DNA from: Streptomyces sp. B21-105
GTDB lineage: Bacteria; Actinomycetota; Actinomycetes; Streptomycetales; Streptomycetaceae
Assembly (NCBI RefSeq): GCF_036898465.1
Contig: NZ_JARUMJ010000001.1
Span: forward strand, 6,076,001-6,140,000
Length of the DNA: 64,000 nt
Direction of reading: 5' to 3'
The notes below the pieces were generated by a model. The model searched no databases, was not told the origin of the DNA, and saw nothing but the letters and a program-made list of their open reading frames with translations. Below are positions 8,257 through 16,589 of the stretch, piece after piece; within the stretch, counting starts at the first letter, position 1; every line of letters begins with the position of its first letter. The position numbers and the translations under genes were made by a program.

Positions 8257-9708
8257 GTGGGACGTCACAGCCGGCGTGGACCCGCACCCAAGCGCGCGGG
8301 GGACGGCGCCCCCCGGGGCGCGTCACAGGGAGCCTCACAGGGGACCTCTGCAGGGCCCGCGCCCGGAGACGCGCGCGGCAGCCGCGCCCAGGCCCCGCCC
8401 CTGCCACCCCTGGGCCCCGACGGCAGCCCCGCACACGGCGTGCCCCGCTTCGCCGACGGGACGTCCGCGCAAGGCGTGCCCCGCTTCGCCGACGGCACTC
8501 CCGCACACGGGTTCCCGCAGGCCCGCGGCGGTCACCCCGAGCAGCGTGAGGCCGGAGGCGGCTGGGGGGACTTGAGAGCGCGTCAGCCGGGTACCGGGCA
8601 GCCTGTGATACCGCGTCAGCGACCCGTGCCCCCTTCGAGCGGCCCGGGCCAGGGCCCCCGTCCTTCCGGCCGCGGGGCACGCCAGGGGCCACGCCAGGAC
8701 TACCTCGACGCCTTCGGCGCCGACACGCAAGACGACGTCTTCACGCGCGTGAGACCTGCTTACGCGCCGCCGCGCCCCGGGGAACGCCTCCCGCACGCCC
8801 CCGTGCCCGACGCGGACGCCGTCTCCCGCGAGAGCGACCCCGCCGACGGACGGGGCGACGGCGCGCCGCCCGCCGGCGAGTCCGTGTCCGCCGCCAAGGG
8901 CGGCAAGGGGCGGGCGTTCACCGGCATCGCGGCCGCCGCCGTCACCACCGTGCTGGCCGTCGTGGTGGCCGGACAGGTCGCCGACGGGCGGGACGACGTG
9001 GCCGTCCAGTCGCAGTCCGCGACCGAGCGGGCCGAACGGGACTCCGTCGACGACGCCACGCGCGGGGACGACCGGCCGAGCCCCTCGGTGTCGCCCGGCG
9101 TCGTCACGCTGACGTACGCGCAGAAGATGTCCGCCAAGTACCCCCTGGCCCCCAAGCTCGCGGGGTCGGGGAAGTTCGACGCGATCGCGGGCGTCGCCAA
9201 GGCGCCCGGCAAGGGGCGGAAGTACACCTACCGCGTCGACGTCGAGCAGGGGCTCGGGCTCGACGGCGAACTCTTCGCCCAAGCCGTGCAGAAGACGCTC
9301 AACGACGACCGCAGCTGGGCCCACGGCGGCGCCCGCACCTTCGAGCGGATCCACTCCGGCAAGCCCGACTTCGTCATCTCGCTCGCCAGCCCCGGCACCA
9401 CCGCCGTCTGGTGCGCCAAGTCGGGTCTGGACACCACGGAGGACAACGTCTCCTGCGACTCGGCCGCCACCGAGCGCGTGATGATCAACGCCTACCGGTG
9501 GGCGCAGGGCTCGCCGACCTTCGGCGACCAGCTGTACGCCTACCGGCAGATGCTGATCAACCACGAGGTCGGCCACCGGCTCGGCTTCGGCCATGTCACC
9601 TGCGACAAGGACGGCGAGCTCGCGCCCGTCATGCAGCAGCAGACGAAGTTCCTCGACCACGACGGGATCCGCTGCCTGCCCAACGCCTGGGCCTACCCCG
9701 GGAGTTGA
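8257..9708 (+). CDS. membrane-anchored DUF3152 zinc-metallopeptidase-like protein
   Basis: A 483-residue protein in three parts. Residues 1-~215 are Pro/Gly/Arg-rich and disordered, with short internal repeats of the VPRFADGT type. One membrane helix follows (FTGIAAAAVTTVLAVVVAG, ~222-241). An extracellular DUF3152 domain makes up the rest. Near the C-terminus it carries HEVGHRLGFGH, the extended HExGHxxGxxH zinc motif of metzincin-type peptidases, followed by a Met (PVMQQQTKF) as in the Met-turn. Peptidase activity is therefore likely but not proven for this family. GTG at 8257 has GAGG 5 nt upstream, and the gene is tightly spaced after the alpha/beta hydrolase. Confidence 0.9.
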   Translation: MGRHSRRGPAPKRAGDGAPRGASQGASQGTSAGPAPGDARGSRAQAPPLPPLGPDGSPAHGVPRFADGTSAQGVPRFADGTPAHGFPQARGGHPEQREAGGGWGDLRARQPGTGQPVIPRQRPVPPSSGPGQGPRPSGRGARQGPRQDYLDAFGADTQDDVFTRVRPAYAPPRPGERLPHAPVPDADAVSRESDPADGRGDGAPPAGESVSAAKGGKGRAFTGIAAAAVTTVLAVVVAGQVADGRDDVAVQSQSATERAERDSVDDATRGDDRPSPSVSPGVVTLTYAQKMSAKYPLAPKLAGSGKFDAIAGVAKAPGKGRKYTYRVDVEQGLGLDGELFAQAVQKTLNDDRSWAHGGARTFERIHSGKPDFVISLASPGTTAVWCAKSGLDTTEDNVSCDSAATERVMINAYRWAQGSPTFGDQLYAYRQMLINHEVGHRLGFGHVTCDKDGELAPVMQQQTKFLDHDGIRCLPNAWAYPGS

Positions 9709-10057
9709 CGGAGGGCGGGAGGGCGGCGAAGGCCGCAGCGGCATGGCGGTCGCCGCCCGCGGACGCGGTGTCCCCGGATGCGTCGTCCGCATCGTCGGCG
9801 TCGTCCCCGTTGCCCGCCGCGAACGCGGAGCGGCGGGTGGACCGAACGGGTGCCGTCCCCGAATACGCGGCGTGACATAGCGCAGTCAGATGATCTCTTA
9901 GCGCGACCGAACGCGACCCGCACGGGAAAGTTACGACCGTTCACCCCTTTTGGTGGCGCGACGGACAACCGTCCGTCGCGCCACCGCCTTGTCCGCATAC
10001 GTTCTTCCCGCTGCGAGCCGCCGGGTCAACGACGGCTCACCAAACGGGAGATCGGGA
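9709..10057. other. 349-base intergenic region before the Pel-like cluster
   Basis: No gene seen. The right half becomes more A/T-rich and holds a strong hairpin at 9952-9985. The promoter of the polysaccharide cluster should lie here, but no clear -35/-10 pair could be picked by eye. Confidence 0.5.
9952..9985 (+). terminator. 15-bp perfect inverted repeat, hairpin in leader or terminator
   Basis: GGTGGCGCGACGGAC at 9952-9966 pairs perfectly with 9971-9985 around an AACC loop. No U-tract follows. It sits 243 bases after the DUF3152 stop and 72 before the glycosyltransferase start, so it could end the upstream transcript, attenuate the cluster, or be an operator. Confidence 0.5.
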
Positions 10058-11881
10058 GTGCGCGTGCGCATCGGACTGCTTACGGAGGGTGGCTATCCGT
10101 ATGTGAACGGTGATGCCGGACTGTGGTGCGACCGGCTCGTGCGCGGGCTCGAGCAGCACCAGTTCGAGGTGTACGCGCTCAGCCGGACCGAAGGCCAGGA
10201 GGACGCGGGCTGGGTGGCGTTGCCGCCGCAGGTCAGCCGGGTACGCACCGCGCCGCTGTGGACGGCGCAGGACGACGGGGTCGATCACGGACGGCGTGCA
10301 CGCCGGCGCTTCGCCGAGTCCTACGGCGCGTTGGCGGCCGCCCTGTGCGAGGGGGACCCGTCGGACGCGGCCGGCCTCTCGCAGGCCGGTCCGACCGCTC
10401 AGGCGGACCGTTTCGCCACCGCGCTGTACGGTCTCGCCGAACTCGCCCGCGACGAGGGCGGACTGGTGGGAGCACTTCGCTCGGAGGACGCCGTGCGCGC
10501 CCTGGAGCGGGCCTGCCGCGCGCCCGGCGCGCTGCGCACGGCGCGCGAGGCGCGCGTACCCGATCTGCTCGCCGTCGCCGCACACCTCGAAAGCGCCCTG
10601 CGCCCCCTTTCGCTCGACTGGTACGACGACCAGGGCGACGAGGCGGGCCGGGGGCTCGGCGCGGTCGACCTCTGCCACGCCGCGTCGGGCGGCGCCGCCG
10701 CCCTGCCCGGACTCCTCGCACGCCACTTCTTCGACGTGCCCCTCCTGGTCACCGAGTACGGGGTGAGACTGCGCACGCACTATCTGAGCTCGCAGTACCT
10801 GAACTCTGGTAACGGCCCATCCCCGGCGGGCCCCGGGAACGCGCCGTCCGCCGTGACCGCCCCCGCCGCGACCAGTCCCGCCATGACCGCTCCCGCCGTA
10901 CGCGCACTGGTCGCCGCCTTCCACGGCCGGCTCGCGGCCGAGGTCTACCGGCAGGCGGCGTGCGTCACGTCCGGCAACGCGCACGCCCGCCGCTGGCAGG
11001 AGCGGTGCGGCGCCGACCGCGCCAAACTGCGCACCGTCTACCCGGGCATGGAGACGGCCCGCTTCGCCGACGTGGGTGACTCCCCGGACACCGCCGACCC
11101 GCACACGCTGGTCTGGATCGGCCGGGTGGAACCCGCGAAGGACCTGGTGTCCCTGCTGCACGCCTTCGCGGAGATCCGCAAGGAGGAGCCCCGCACCCGG
11201 CTGCGGATCATCGGCGCGGCGTCCGGCGAGGAGGGCCGGGCCTACCTCGGCCATTGCCGGACGCTGGCCGCCCAGCTCTTCCCCGACGAGGCGGACGGAC
11301 CGCACGCCGTCGGCGACAACCCGGTCTCCTTCGAGGAGATCGGCGGCCCGGAGTCGGCCACCCTCGCCGACGCGTACGCGTCCGGGGCGGTCGTCGTGCT
11401 GTCGAGCGTCGTCGAGGGCTTCCCGGTCGGTCTGGTCGAGGCGATGCTCTGCGGCCGGGCGACCGTGTCGACCGACGTCGGCGCGGTGGTCGAGGTCATC
11501 GGAGGCACCGGACTGGTCGTCCCGCCGCGCAATCCGCGGGCGCTCGCGGCCGCCTGCGTCGCGCTGCTGCACGACCCCGAACGCCGTGCGCGCCTGGGCG
11601 CGGCCGCCCGTGCCCGCGCCCTCGAACTGTTCACCGTCGAGCAGAACGTCGAGGCGTTCCAGGGCATCTACCTCGAACTCGCCTCCCAGGCCCCGATGCG
11701 CCGGTTCCTCTTCGACGACGACGGCGAACCCCGGCCGTTCGCCGTCCCGCCCGAGGCGTGTCTGCCCGGCCCGTGGACCGGGCCGGACGCCCCGGTCACC
11801 GCTCGGACCGGCCCGGCCTGGGCGGCGGGTCCGCCGGCCCGGGACGCCTCGGCGGTCGCCGCGACGGAGGCGGCACGATGA
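10058..11881 (+). CDS. PelF-like GT4 glycosyltransferase with DUF3492 domain
   Basis: A 607-residue retaining glycosyltransferase. The N-terminus (RIGLLTEGGYPYVNGDAGLW) is the DUF3492 signature known from PelF, which polymerises the Pel polysaccharide from UDP-GalNAc. The C-terminal GT4 half has VWIGRVEPAKDL, RLRIIGAAS and the EX7E motif in VEGFPVGLVEAML, then DVGAVVEVI. A Pro/Ala/Thr-rich insertion occurs around residues 250-285, and the C-terminal 60 residues look disordered. GTG at 10058 has GGGAG 7 nt upstream; earlier in-frame starts add unrelated residues. Its TGA overlaps the ATG of the next gene. Polymerase function and sugar donor are inferred from the family. Confidence 0.88.
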   Translation: MRVRIGLLTEGGYPYVNGDAGLWCDRLVRGLEQHQFEVYALSRTEGQEDAGWVALPPQVSRVRTAPLWTAQDDGVDHGRRARRRFAESYGALAAALCEGDPSDAAGLSQAGPTAQADRFATALYGLAELARDEGGLVGALRSEDAVRALERACRAPGALRTAREARVPDLLAVAAHLESALRPLSLDWYDDQGDEAGRGLGAVDLCHAASGGAAALPGLLARHFFDVPLLVTEYGVRLRTHYLSSQYLNSGNGPSPAGPGNAPSAVTAPAATSPAMTAPAVRALVAAFHGRLAAEVYRQAACVTSGNAHARRWQERCGADRAKLRTVYPGMETARFADVGDSPDTADPHTLVWIGRVEPAKDLVSLLHAFAEIRKEEPRTRLRIIGAASGEEGRAYLGHCRTLAAQLFPDEADGPHAVGDNPVSFEEIGGPESATLADAYASGAVVVLSSVVEGFPVGLVEAMLCGRATVSTDVGAVVEVIGGTGLVVPPRNPRALAAACVALLHDPERRARLGAAARARALELFTVEQNVEAFQGIYLELASQAPMRRFLFDDDGEPRPFAVPPEACLPGPWTGPDAPVTARTGPAWAAGPPARDASAVAATEAAR

Positions 11882-13212
11882 GCGGGCCGGACGAACCGGA
11901 CCGACCGGAATCACCCCTTGATGCCAGTGCCGCCGCGGCCGGCGCCGGTGCTGCCATCGCTGCCGCCGGCCCCACCGCTGCCGCCGCCGGCAGCGCCGTT
12001 CCCGGTGCCGTCGACGAGGCCCCGGCGGGCGCCCCCGGTCGCGCCGACGCGCGCGGCGCTCACGGTGCCGGCGATTCCGCGGGCACCCGCTCCGGCGCCC
12101 CAGGGCCGGCCGCGCCCCGCCGTGGCGGCGCGGACCCGGTGAAGACCCTGCTGCACCGTCACCGTGACCTGTGCGAACGCGCCGTCGACCCGCTGGAGAT
12201 CGCCGCCGGCCTGGAGGCTCACGGGGTCACCGACCGCACCGCCGCACGATTCCGGCACCGGGACGTCTTCTCACTCGCCGAGGAGATGTACGCCCGGGTC
12301 CCACGCGACGCGGACGCGCCGCCGCTCGCCGCACCCACCGCCGCCCCGCGGCCCCGCCTTGACTGGGCGCTGCTCACCCTGCTGCCCGGCGGCCTGTGCG
12401 CCGCGACCGTGACGGGCCTGCGTCTCACCCACGGGGGCACCGCTCTAATCGTCGCGGCCGCCGGCCTCCTCTCCGTCGTCCTCGCCGTGCACGCGGCGCT
12501 GCGCCGGGGGCCGTTGAGCCCGCACCGGGGCGCCCACCCCGGCCCGCACCGGACGGAGGCATGGACCTGCTGGCTCCTCGCCTACGCGGCCCTCGGCGAC
12601 AGCCTTCTGCGCGCCGCCGTCGGCGGCGGCCCGGACGGCCTGCCGGACGGGACGGCCGACGGCCCCTGGCCCGTCGCCGCCGCTCCGCTGCTCGCCCTGA
12701 CCCTGGCCTGCGCGCCCGCCGCCTGGTGCGCCCACCTCCTTGCCGGGCGCGCCCGCCGCCGCCTGGGCACCAGCCGCGGCCTCGACGAGTTCGCCGCCTC
12801 CGTGCAGCCGTTGCTGCTCGGCACCGTCGTTCTCTTCCTGTGCGCGCTCGCCGCACTGACCGCTCTCAGCGCGGCCGTACTGGGCGAGCCCGCCGGTTAC
12901 GGTCACACCCTCACGCTCGGCGGCCTCCTCTTCCTGGCCCGCCTTCTCATCGTGCACGGCTACCCCCACGCCCCCGCCGTCGTCCTCGGTGCGGCCGGTG
13001 CGGCCGAGGCACTGGCCCCGGCGGCGGTCTTCGCCGGCCGTCTGCCCGGCTGCGACTTCCTGGCCGTGCCCGTGGACGACCTGGCCACCGCCTGGGGTCC
13101 GGCCGGAGTTCCGCTCCTCGTCTGCGGCAGCGCGGCCCTGGCCCTCCTGGTCCACGCGGCCCGCACGCTGTCCCGGGCGTCGGCCCACGCGGGAACGGAC
13201 CAGCCGTGCTGA
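11878..13212 (+). CDS. polytopic membrane protein of the Pel-like cluster
   Basis: A 444-residue protein starting at an ATGA overlap with the glycosyltransferase. Residues 1-~85 are Ala/Gly/Pro-rich and disordered. A short soluble segment follows (LLHRHRDLCERAVDPLEIAAGLEAHGVTD..., ~90-145), ending in a conserved-looking FSLAEEMYARVPR. About eight membrane helices fill residues ~165-430 (for example WALLTLLPGGLCAATVTGL, LLLGTVVLFLCALAALTAL). By position it could serve in export or assembly of the polymer, the place held by PelG in Pel systems, but it has fewer helices than PelG and no assignable motif. Its role is inference from context only. Confidence 0.82.
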   Translation: MSGPDEPDRPESPLDASAAAAGAGAAIAAAGPTAAAAGSAVPGAVDEAPAGAPGRADARGAHGAGDSAGTRSGAPGPAAPRRGGADPVKTLLHRHRDLCERAVDPLEIAAGLEAHGVTDRTAARFRHRDVFSLAEEMYARVPRDADAPPLAAPTAAPRPRLDWALLTLLPGGLCAATVTGLRLTHGGTALIVAAAGLLSVVLAVHAALRRGPLSPHRGAHPGPHRTEAWTCWLLAYAALGDSLLRAAVGGGPDGLPDGTADGPWPVAAAPLLALTLACAPAAWCAHLLAGRARRRLGTSRGLDEFAASVQPLLLGTVVLFLCALAALTALSAAVLGEPAGYGHTLTLGGLLFLARLLIVHGYPHAPAVVLGAAGAAEALAPAAVFAGRLPGCDFLAVPVDDLATAWGPAGVPLLVCGSAALALLVHAARTLSRASAHAGTDQPC

Positions 13213-13361
13213 CGCGAACCCGGCCCCGCCGGTCCCGGCAGCCACCGCGGCAACCCCACGCGGCGCAACCCCCCACCGTGCCCGACCGGATGACGCCCGC
13301 GCTCCCGCACCTCGCCGTGGCCCACCGCATCCCACCGCAACACCCCCGAAGGAGAGACCAG

Positions 13362-13541
13362 ATGACCACCTCCCGATCCGGAGCGACCGCAGCCGCCGGG
13401 GCACCCGCGGGCGCCGGCGCCCCGGCAATCCCGGCCCCGGCAGCCCTGGCAACCCCGACCCCGGTCACGGCAGCCACGGCCCCGGCAGCCACGGCACTGG
13501 CTGCCCCGGTCCCGGCGTACACCCCGGGAGCCGCACGATGA
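13362..13541 (+). CDS. small Ala/Pro/Thr-rich ORF, translationally coupled
   Basis: A 59-residue reading frame (MTTSRSGATAAAG...PAYTPGAAR) of very low complexity. Points in favour: ATG with a good RBS (GAAGGAGAG, 4-8 nt before) and a TGA overlapping the ATG of the epimerase gene. Points against: no folded domain, and composition that GC-rich non-coding DNA can mimic. It may be a short coupling peptide that delivers ribosomes to the epimerase, or a real small secreted or structural peptide. It is preceded by about 150 bases without another gene. Confidence 0.4.
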   Translation: MTTSRSGATAAAGAPAGAGAPAIPAPAALATPTPVTAATAPAATALAAPVPAYTPGAAR

Positions 13542-14500
13542 GGGTCCTGCTGATCGGAGCCAACGGCTACCTCGGCCGATTCGTCGCCGACCGTCTGCTC
13601 GCCGACCCCGCCGTCCAGATCACCGCGCTCGGCCGCGGCGACGACGCGGACGTCCGCTTCGACCTCGCGTCCGGCAGCCCCGGTGCGCTCACCCGCTTCC
13701 TCGACGCGGTCCACCCCCAGGTCGTCGTCAACTGCGCGGGCACCACCCGCGGCGGCGCCCGCGAGCTCACCCGGCACAACACCGTCGCCGTCGCCACCGT
13801 CTGCGAGGCGTTGCGACGCAGCGGCTGCGGCGCCCGGCTGGTCCAGATCGGCTGCGGCGCCGAGTACGGCCCGAGCCAGTCGGGCTCTTCCACCGCCGAG
13901 GACGCCGTGCCCCGGCCGGGCGGCCCGTACGGCGTCAGCAAACTCGCCGCCACCGAACTCGTCCTCGGCTCCGGACTCGACGCCGTCGTGCTCCGGGTGT
14001 TCTCGCCCGCGGGCCCCGGCACGCCCGCCGGTTCCCCGCTGGGCCGGCTCGCCGAGGCCATGCGCCGCGCCATGCAGTCCGGCGACGGCGAGCTCAAGCT
14101 GGGGGGTCTCGGCGTGCAGCGGGACTTCATCGACGTCCGTGACGTCGCCCGAGCCGTGCACGCCGCCGCGCTCTCCGCCGCGCAGGGCGTCATCAACATC
14201 GGCTCCGGTCGCGCCGTCCGGCTGCGCGACGCCGCGGCGATCCTCGCGCGCGTGGCCGGATACGGCGGAGCCCTCCACGAACTCGACGGCCCGCCCGGCG
14301 GCCACCCGCGGCCCGTCATCGGCCACCCCCGCCTGGAGGCCGACCACGGCGGCCCGGTCGCGTACCCGTACCCGGACGGCTGCGGCAGCTGGCAGCAGGC
14401 CGACGTGCGCACCGCCCGCGACCGGCTCGGCTGGCGCCCCCGGATCAACCTCGAGGAGTCCCTCGCCGACATCTGGATGGAGGCGGCATGTCGTATCTGA
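13538..14500 (+). CDS. NAD-dependent epimerase/dehydratase (nucleotide-sugar type)
   Basis: A 320-residue extended SDR protein. The Rossmann motif GANGYLG is at residues ~7-13. The catalytic YxxxK is YGVSK, preceded by the active-site Ser/Gly region IGCGAEYGPSQ. GVQRDFIDVRDVARAV and VINIGSGRAVRLRD are typical of UDP-sugar 4-epimerases. In this cluster the likely task is to convert UDP-Glc/GlcNAc to UDP-Gal/GalNAc for the PelF-like transferase, as PelX does in Pel systems (inference). ATG at 13538 overlaps the stop of the preceding small ORF, and its own stop lies 13 bases inside the next gene, so translation is coupled on both sides. Confidence 0.88.
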   Translation: MRVLLIGANGYLGRFVADRLLADPAVQITALGRGDDADVRFDLASGSPGALTRFLDAVHPQVVVNCAGTTRGGARELTRHNTVAVATVCEALRRSGCGARLVQIGCGAEYGPSQSGSSTAEDAVPRPGGPYGVSKLAATELVLGSGLDAVVLRVFSPAGPGTPAGSPLGRLAEAMRRAMQSGDGELKLGGLGVQRDFIDVRDVARAVHAAALSAAQGVINIGSGRAVRLRDAAAILARVAGYGGALHELDGPPGGHPRPVIGHPRLEADHGGPVAYPYPDGCGSWQQADVRTARDRLGWRPRINLEESLADIWMEAACRI

Positions 14501-15246
14501 CCGGAACCCCGGCGGGCAGCGCGTACTCCGGCACCACCGACGTCCGCACCGGCCTCGGCGTCCCCGGCCTCGCGCATCCGCTGCTCGCGCCCGCCGAGTG
14601 GGGCGAACTCGCCCGGCCCGGCAGGCCCCTGCACTGGGTCGCCCTGGACGTCTTCGACGGACCCGGCTCGCGCCCCGACCCGAGCTGTCTGGAATCCGCG
14701 GGCCGACTGCGCAACGCGGGCATCCGGGTCCTCGGGCGCATCGACGCGCGGTACGGAGCCCGCGACTTCGCCGAGGTGATCTCCGAGGCGCAGCGCTACC
14801 TCGACTGGTACCAGGTCGACGGCTTCCTCCTGGACCGCTGCCCGGCCGACCGCGCCACGCTGCCCGGACTGCGCCGCACGGCCGGCGCCCTGCGCACGCT
14901 CCATGACGCACCCCACGTCGTCCTCGACCACGGCGTCCACCCGTGCCCCGGCTACGCCGAGCTCGCCGACCAGCTGGTCACCTTCTCCGGCCCCTGGAGC
15001 GACTACCGCTGGTCCCAGGTGGCCGAGTGGACGGCGGAGCACCCGCCGGAGCGCTTCTGTCACTTCGTGCACGGCGTGCCGCGCGGGCACCTCGACGAGG
15101 CGCTGCGCATCGCCCGCTGGCAGGGCGCCGCGACGATCTGGTTCACGGACGGCACCGAACGCGGCGGCGCACGCGACCCCTGGGAGACCATGCCCGGCTA
15201 CTGGGACGACATCGTCTCGCGGATCGGAACAGGTGTCTCGGAATGA
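14488..15246 (+). CDS. spherulin-4 family glycoside hydrolase-like protein
   Basis: A 252-residue protein of the spherulin-4 family. The family's best-known member, fungal Sph3 (GH135), cuts galactosaminogalactan. The TIM-barrel strand-end residues expected of the family are visible: WVALDVFDGPG (~50-60), VLGRIDARYG (~86-95) and VDGFLLDRC (~111-119), where Asp is a candidate catalytic residue. It then continues VVLDHGVHPCP and IWFTDGTE. There is no signal peptide, so it may act in the cytoplasm or leave by another route, which is odd for a polymer hydrolase. The first 13 bases overlap the epimerase gene. Together with the PelF-like enzyme and epimerase it suggests a GalNAc/GalN polymer. Confidence 0.85.
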   Translation: MSYLTGTPAGSAYSGTTDVRTGLGVPGLAHPLLAPAEWGELARPGRPLHWVALDVFDGPGSRPDPSCLESAGRLRNAGIRVLGRIDARYGARDFAEVISEAQRYLDWYQVDGFLLDRCPADRATLPGLRRTAGALRTLHDAPHVVLDHGVHPCPGYAELADQLVTFSGPWSDYRWSQVAEWTAEHPPERFCHFVHGVPRGHLDEALRIARWQGAATIWFTDGTERGGARDPWETMPGYWDDIVSRIGTGVSE

Positions 15247-15265
15247 AAATGGCCATGGCACTGTT
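15240..15265 (+). promoter_or_regulatory. SigR-type promoter of moeZ (GGAAT-N18-GTT)
   Basis: GGAAT at 15240-15244 and GTT at 15263-15265 are separated by exactly 18 bases, the consensus of the Streptomyces thiol-oxidative-stress sigma factor SigR. It lies 45 bases before the moeZ start, overlapping the end of the spherulin-like gene. It predicts induction by disulfide stress. Confidence 0.8.
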
Positions 15266-15309
15266 ACGGGGAGAACAACCGTCATGACTGACCGACCAAC
15301 GGAGTCCCC

Positions 15310-16488
15310 GTGTCGCTGCCACCCCTGGTCGAGCCGGCCCCCGAGCTCACCGTAGACGAGGTCCGCAGGTACTCCCGCCACCTGATCATCCCCGACGTGG
15401 GGATGGACGGGCAGAAGCGGCTGAAGAACGCCAAGGTGCTCTGTGTGGGCGCCGGCGGCCTGGGCTCGCCGGCGCTGATGTACCTGGCCGCGGCGGGCGT
15501 GGGCACGCTCGGCATCGTGGAGTTCGACGAGGTCGACGAATCGAACCTGCAGCGGCAGATCATCCACAGCCAGGCCGACATCGGCCGCTCCAAGGCCGAG
15601 TCCGCCCGTGACTCCGTTCTCGGCATCAACCCTTACGTCGACGTGGTGCTTCACGAAGAGCGGCTCGAGGCCGAGAACGTGATGGACATCTTCAGCCAGT
15701 ACGACCTGATCGTCGACGGCACTGACAACTTCGCGACCCGTTACCTGGTCAACGACGCGTGCGTGCTGCTGAACAAGCCGTACGTGTGGGGTTCCATCTA
15801 CCGCTTCGACGGCCAGGCGTCCGTCTTCTGGTCCGAGCACGGTCCCTGCTACCGCTGCCTGTACCCGGAGCCCCCGCCGCCGGGCATGGTCCCCTCCTGC
15901 GCCGAGGGCGGCGTGCTGGGCGTGCTGTGCGCGTCCATCGGGTCGATCCAGGTCAACGAGGCGATCAAGCTGCTCGCGGGCATCGGCGAGCCGCTCGTCG
16001 GCCGCCTGATGATCTACGACGCCCTGGAGATGCAGTACCGCCAGGTCAAGGTCCGCAAGGACCCCGACTGCGCGGTGTGCGGCGAGAACCCGACCGTCAC
16101 CGAGCTCATCGACTACGAGGCCTTCTGCGGCGTCGTCTCCGAGGAGGCCCAGCAGGCGGCGGCCGGTTCGACGATCACTCCCAAGCAGCTCAAGGAGTGG
16201 ATCGACGACGGCGAGAGCATCGAGATCATCGACGTCCGCGAGCCGAACGAGTACGAGATCGTCTCCATCCCGGGCGCCAAGCTCATCCCGAAGAACGAGT
16301 TCCTGATGGGCACCGCCCTGCAGGGTCTGCCGCAGGACAAGAGGATCGTCTTGCACTGCAAGACGGGTGTCCGCAGTGCGGAAGTCCTCGCCGTGCTGAA
16401 GTCCGCGGGCTTCTCCGACGCCGTGCACGTCGGCGGCGGCGTGATCGGCTGGGTCCACCAGATCGAACCGAGCAAGCCGGTCTACTGA
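15310..16488 (+). CDS. moeZ: MoeZ: ThiF/MoeB adenylyltransferase-rhodanese fusion
   Basis: A 392-residue protein that adenylates the C-terminal Gly of sulfur-carrier proteins (MoaD, ThiS, CysO) and passes sulfur to them. The E1-like domain shows RYSRHLIIPDVG, the nucleotide-binding GAGGLGSPA (~46-54), a conserved RxxxQ (NLQRQIIHS) and DGTDNFATRYL. Two CxxC-type pairs for zinc are present (CYRCL and CAVCG with nearby Cys). The C-terminal rhodanese domain (~290-392) keeps the active Cys in LHCKTGVRS. The start is GTG at 15310, with GGAG upstream. A SigR-type promoter precedes it. Likely partners include moaE in this window and sulfur-carrier genes elsewhere. Confidence 0.95.
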   Translation: MSLPPLVEPAPELTVDEVRRYSRHLIIPDVGMDGQKRLKNAKVLCVGAGGLGSPALMYLAAAGVGTLGIVEFDEVDESNLQRQIIHSQADIGRSKAESARDSVLGINPYVDVVLHEERLEAENVMDIFSQYDLIVDGTDNFATRYLVNDACVLLNKPYVWGSIYRFDGQASVFWSEHGPCYRCLYPEPPPPGMVPSCAEGGVLGVLCASIGSIQVNEAIKLLAGIGEPLVGRLMIYDALEMQYRQVKVRKDPDCAVCGENPTVTELIDYEAFCGVVSEEAQQAAAGSTITPKQLKEWIDDGESIEIIDVREPNEYEIVSIPGAKLIPKNEFLMGTALQGLPQDKRIVLHCKTGVRSAEVLAVLKSAGFSDAVHVGGGVIGWVHQIEPSKPVY

Positions 16489-16544
16489 CGGCATCCCGGG
16501 CGTTCGCCCGGCCCGGCAGGCCCATCGGGCCTCCCGACGGGATC

Positions 16545-16585
16545 GGCGGGGGCTTCGCGTACCAGGGGTGCGCGAAGCCCCCGCC
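16545..16585. terminator. bidirectional hairpin between convergent moeZ and S33 peptidase genes
   Basis: A 15-bp perfect stem (GGCGGGGGCTTCGCG at 16545-16559 with 16571-16585) and 11-base loop in the ~100-base convergent gap. It can serve both strands. No clear T-tract follows. Confidence 0.7.
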
Positions 16586-16589
16586 GCCG

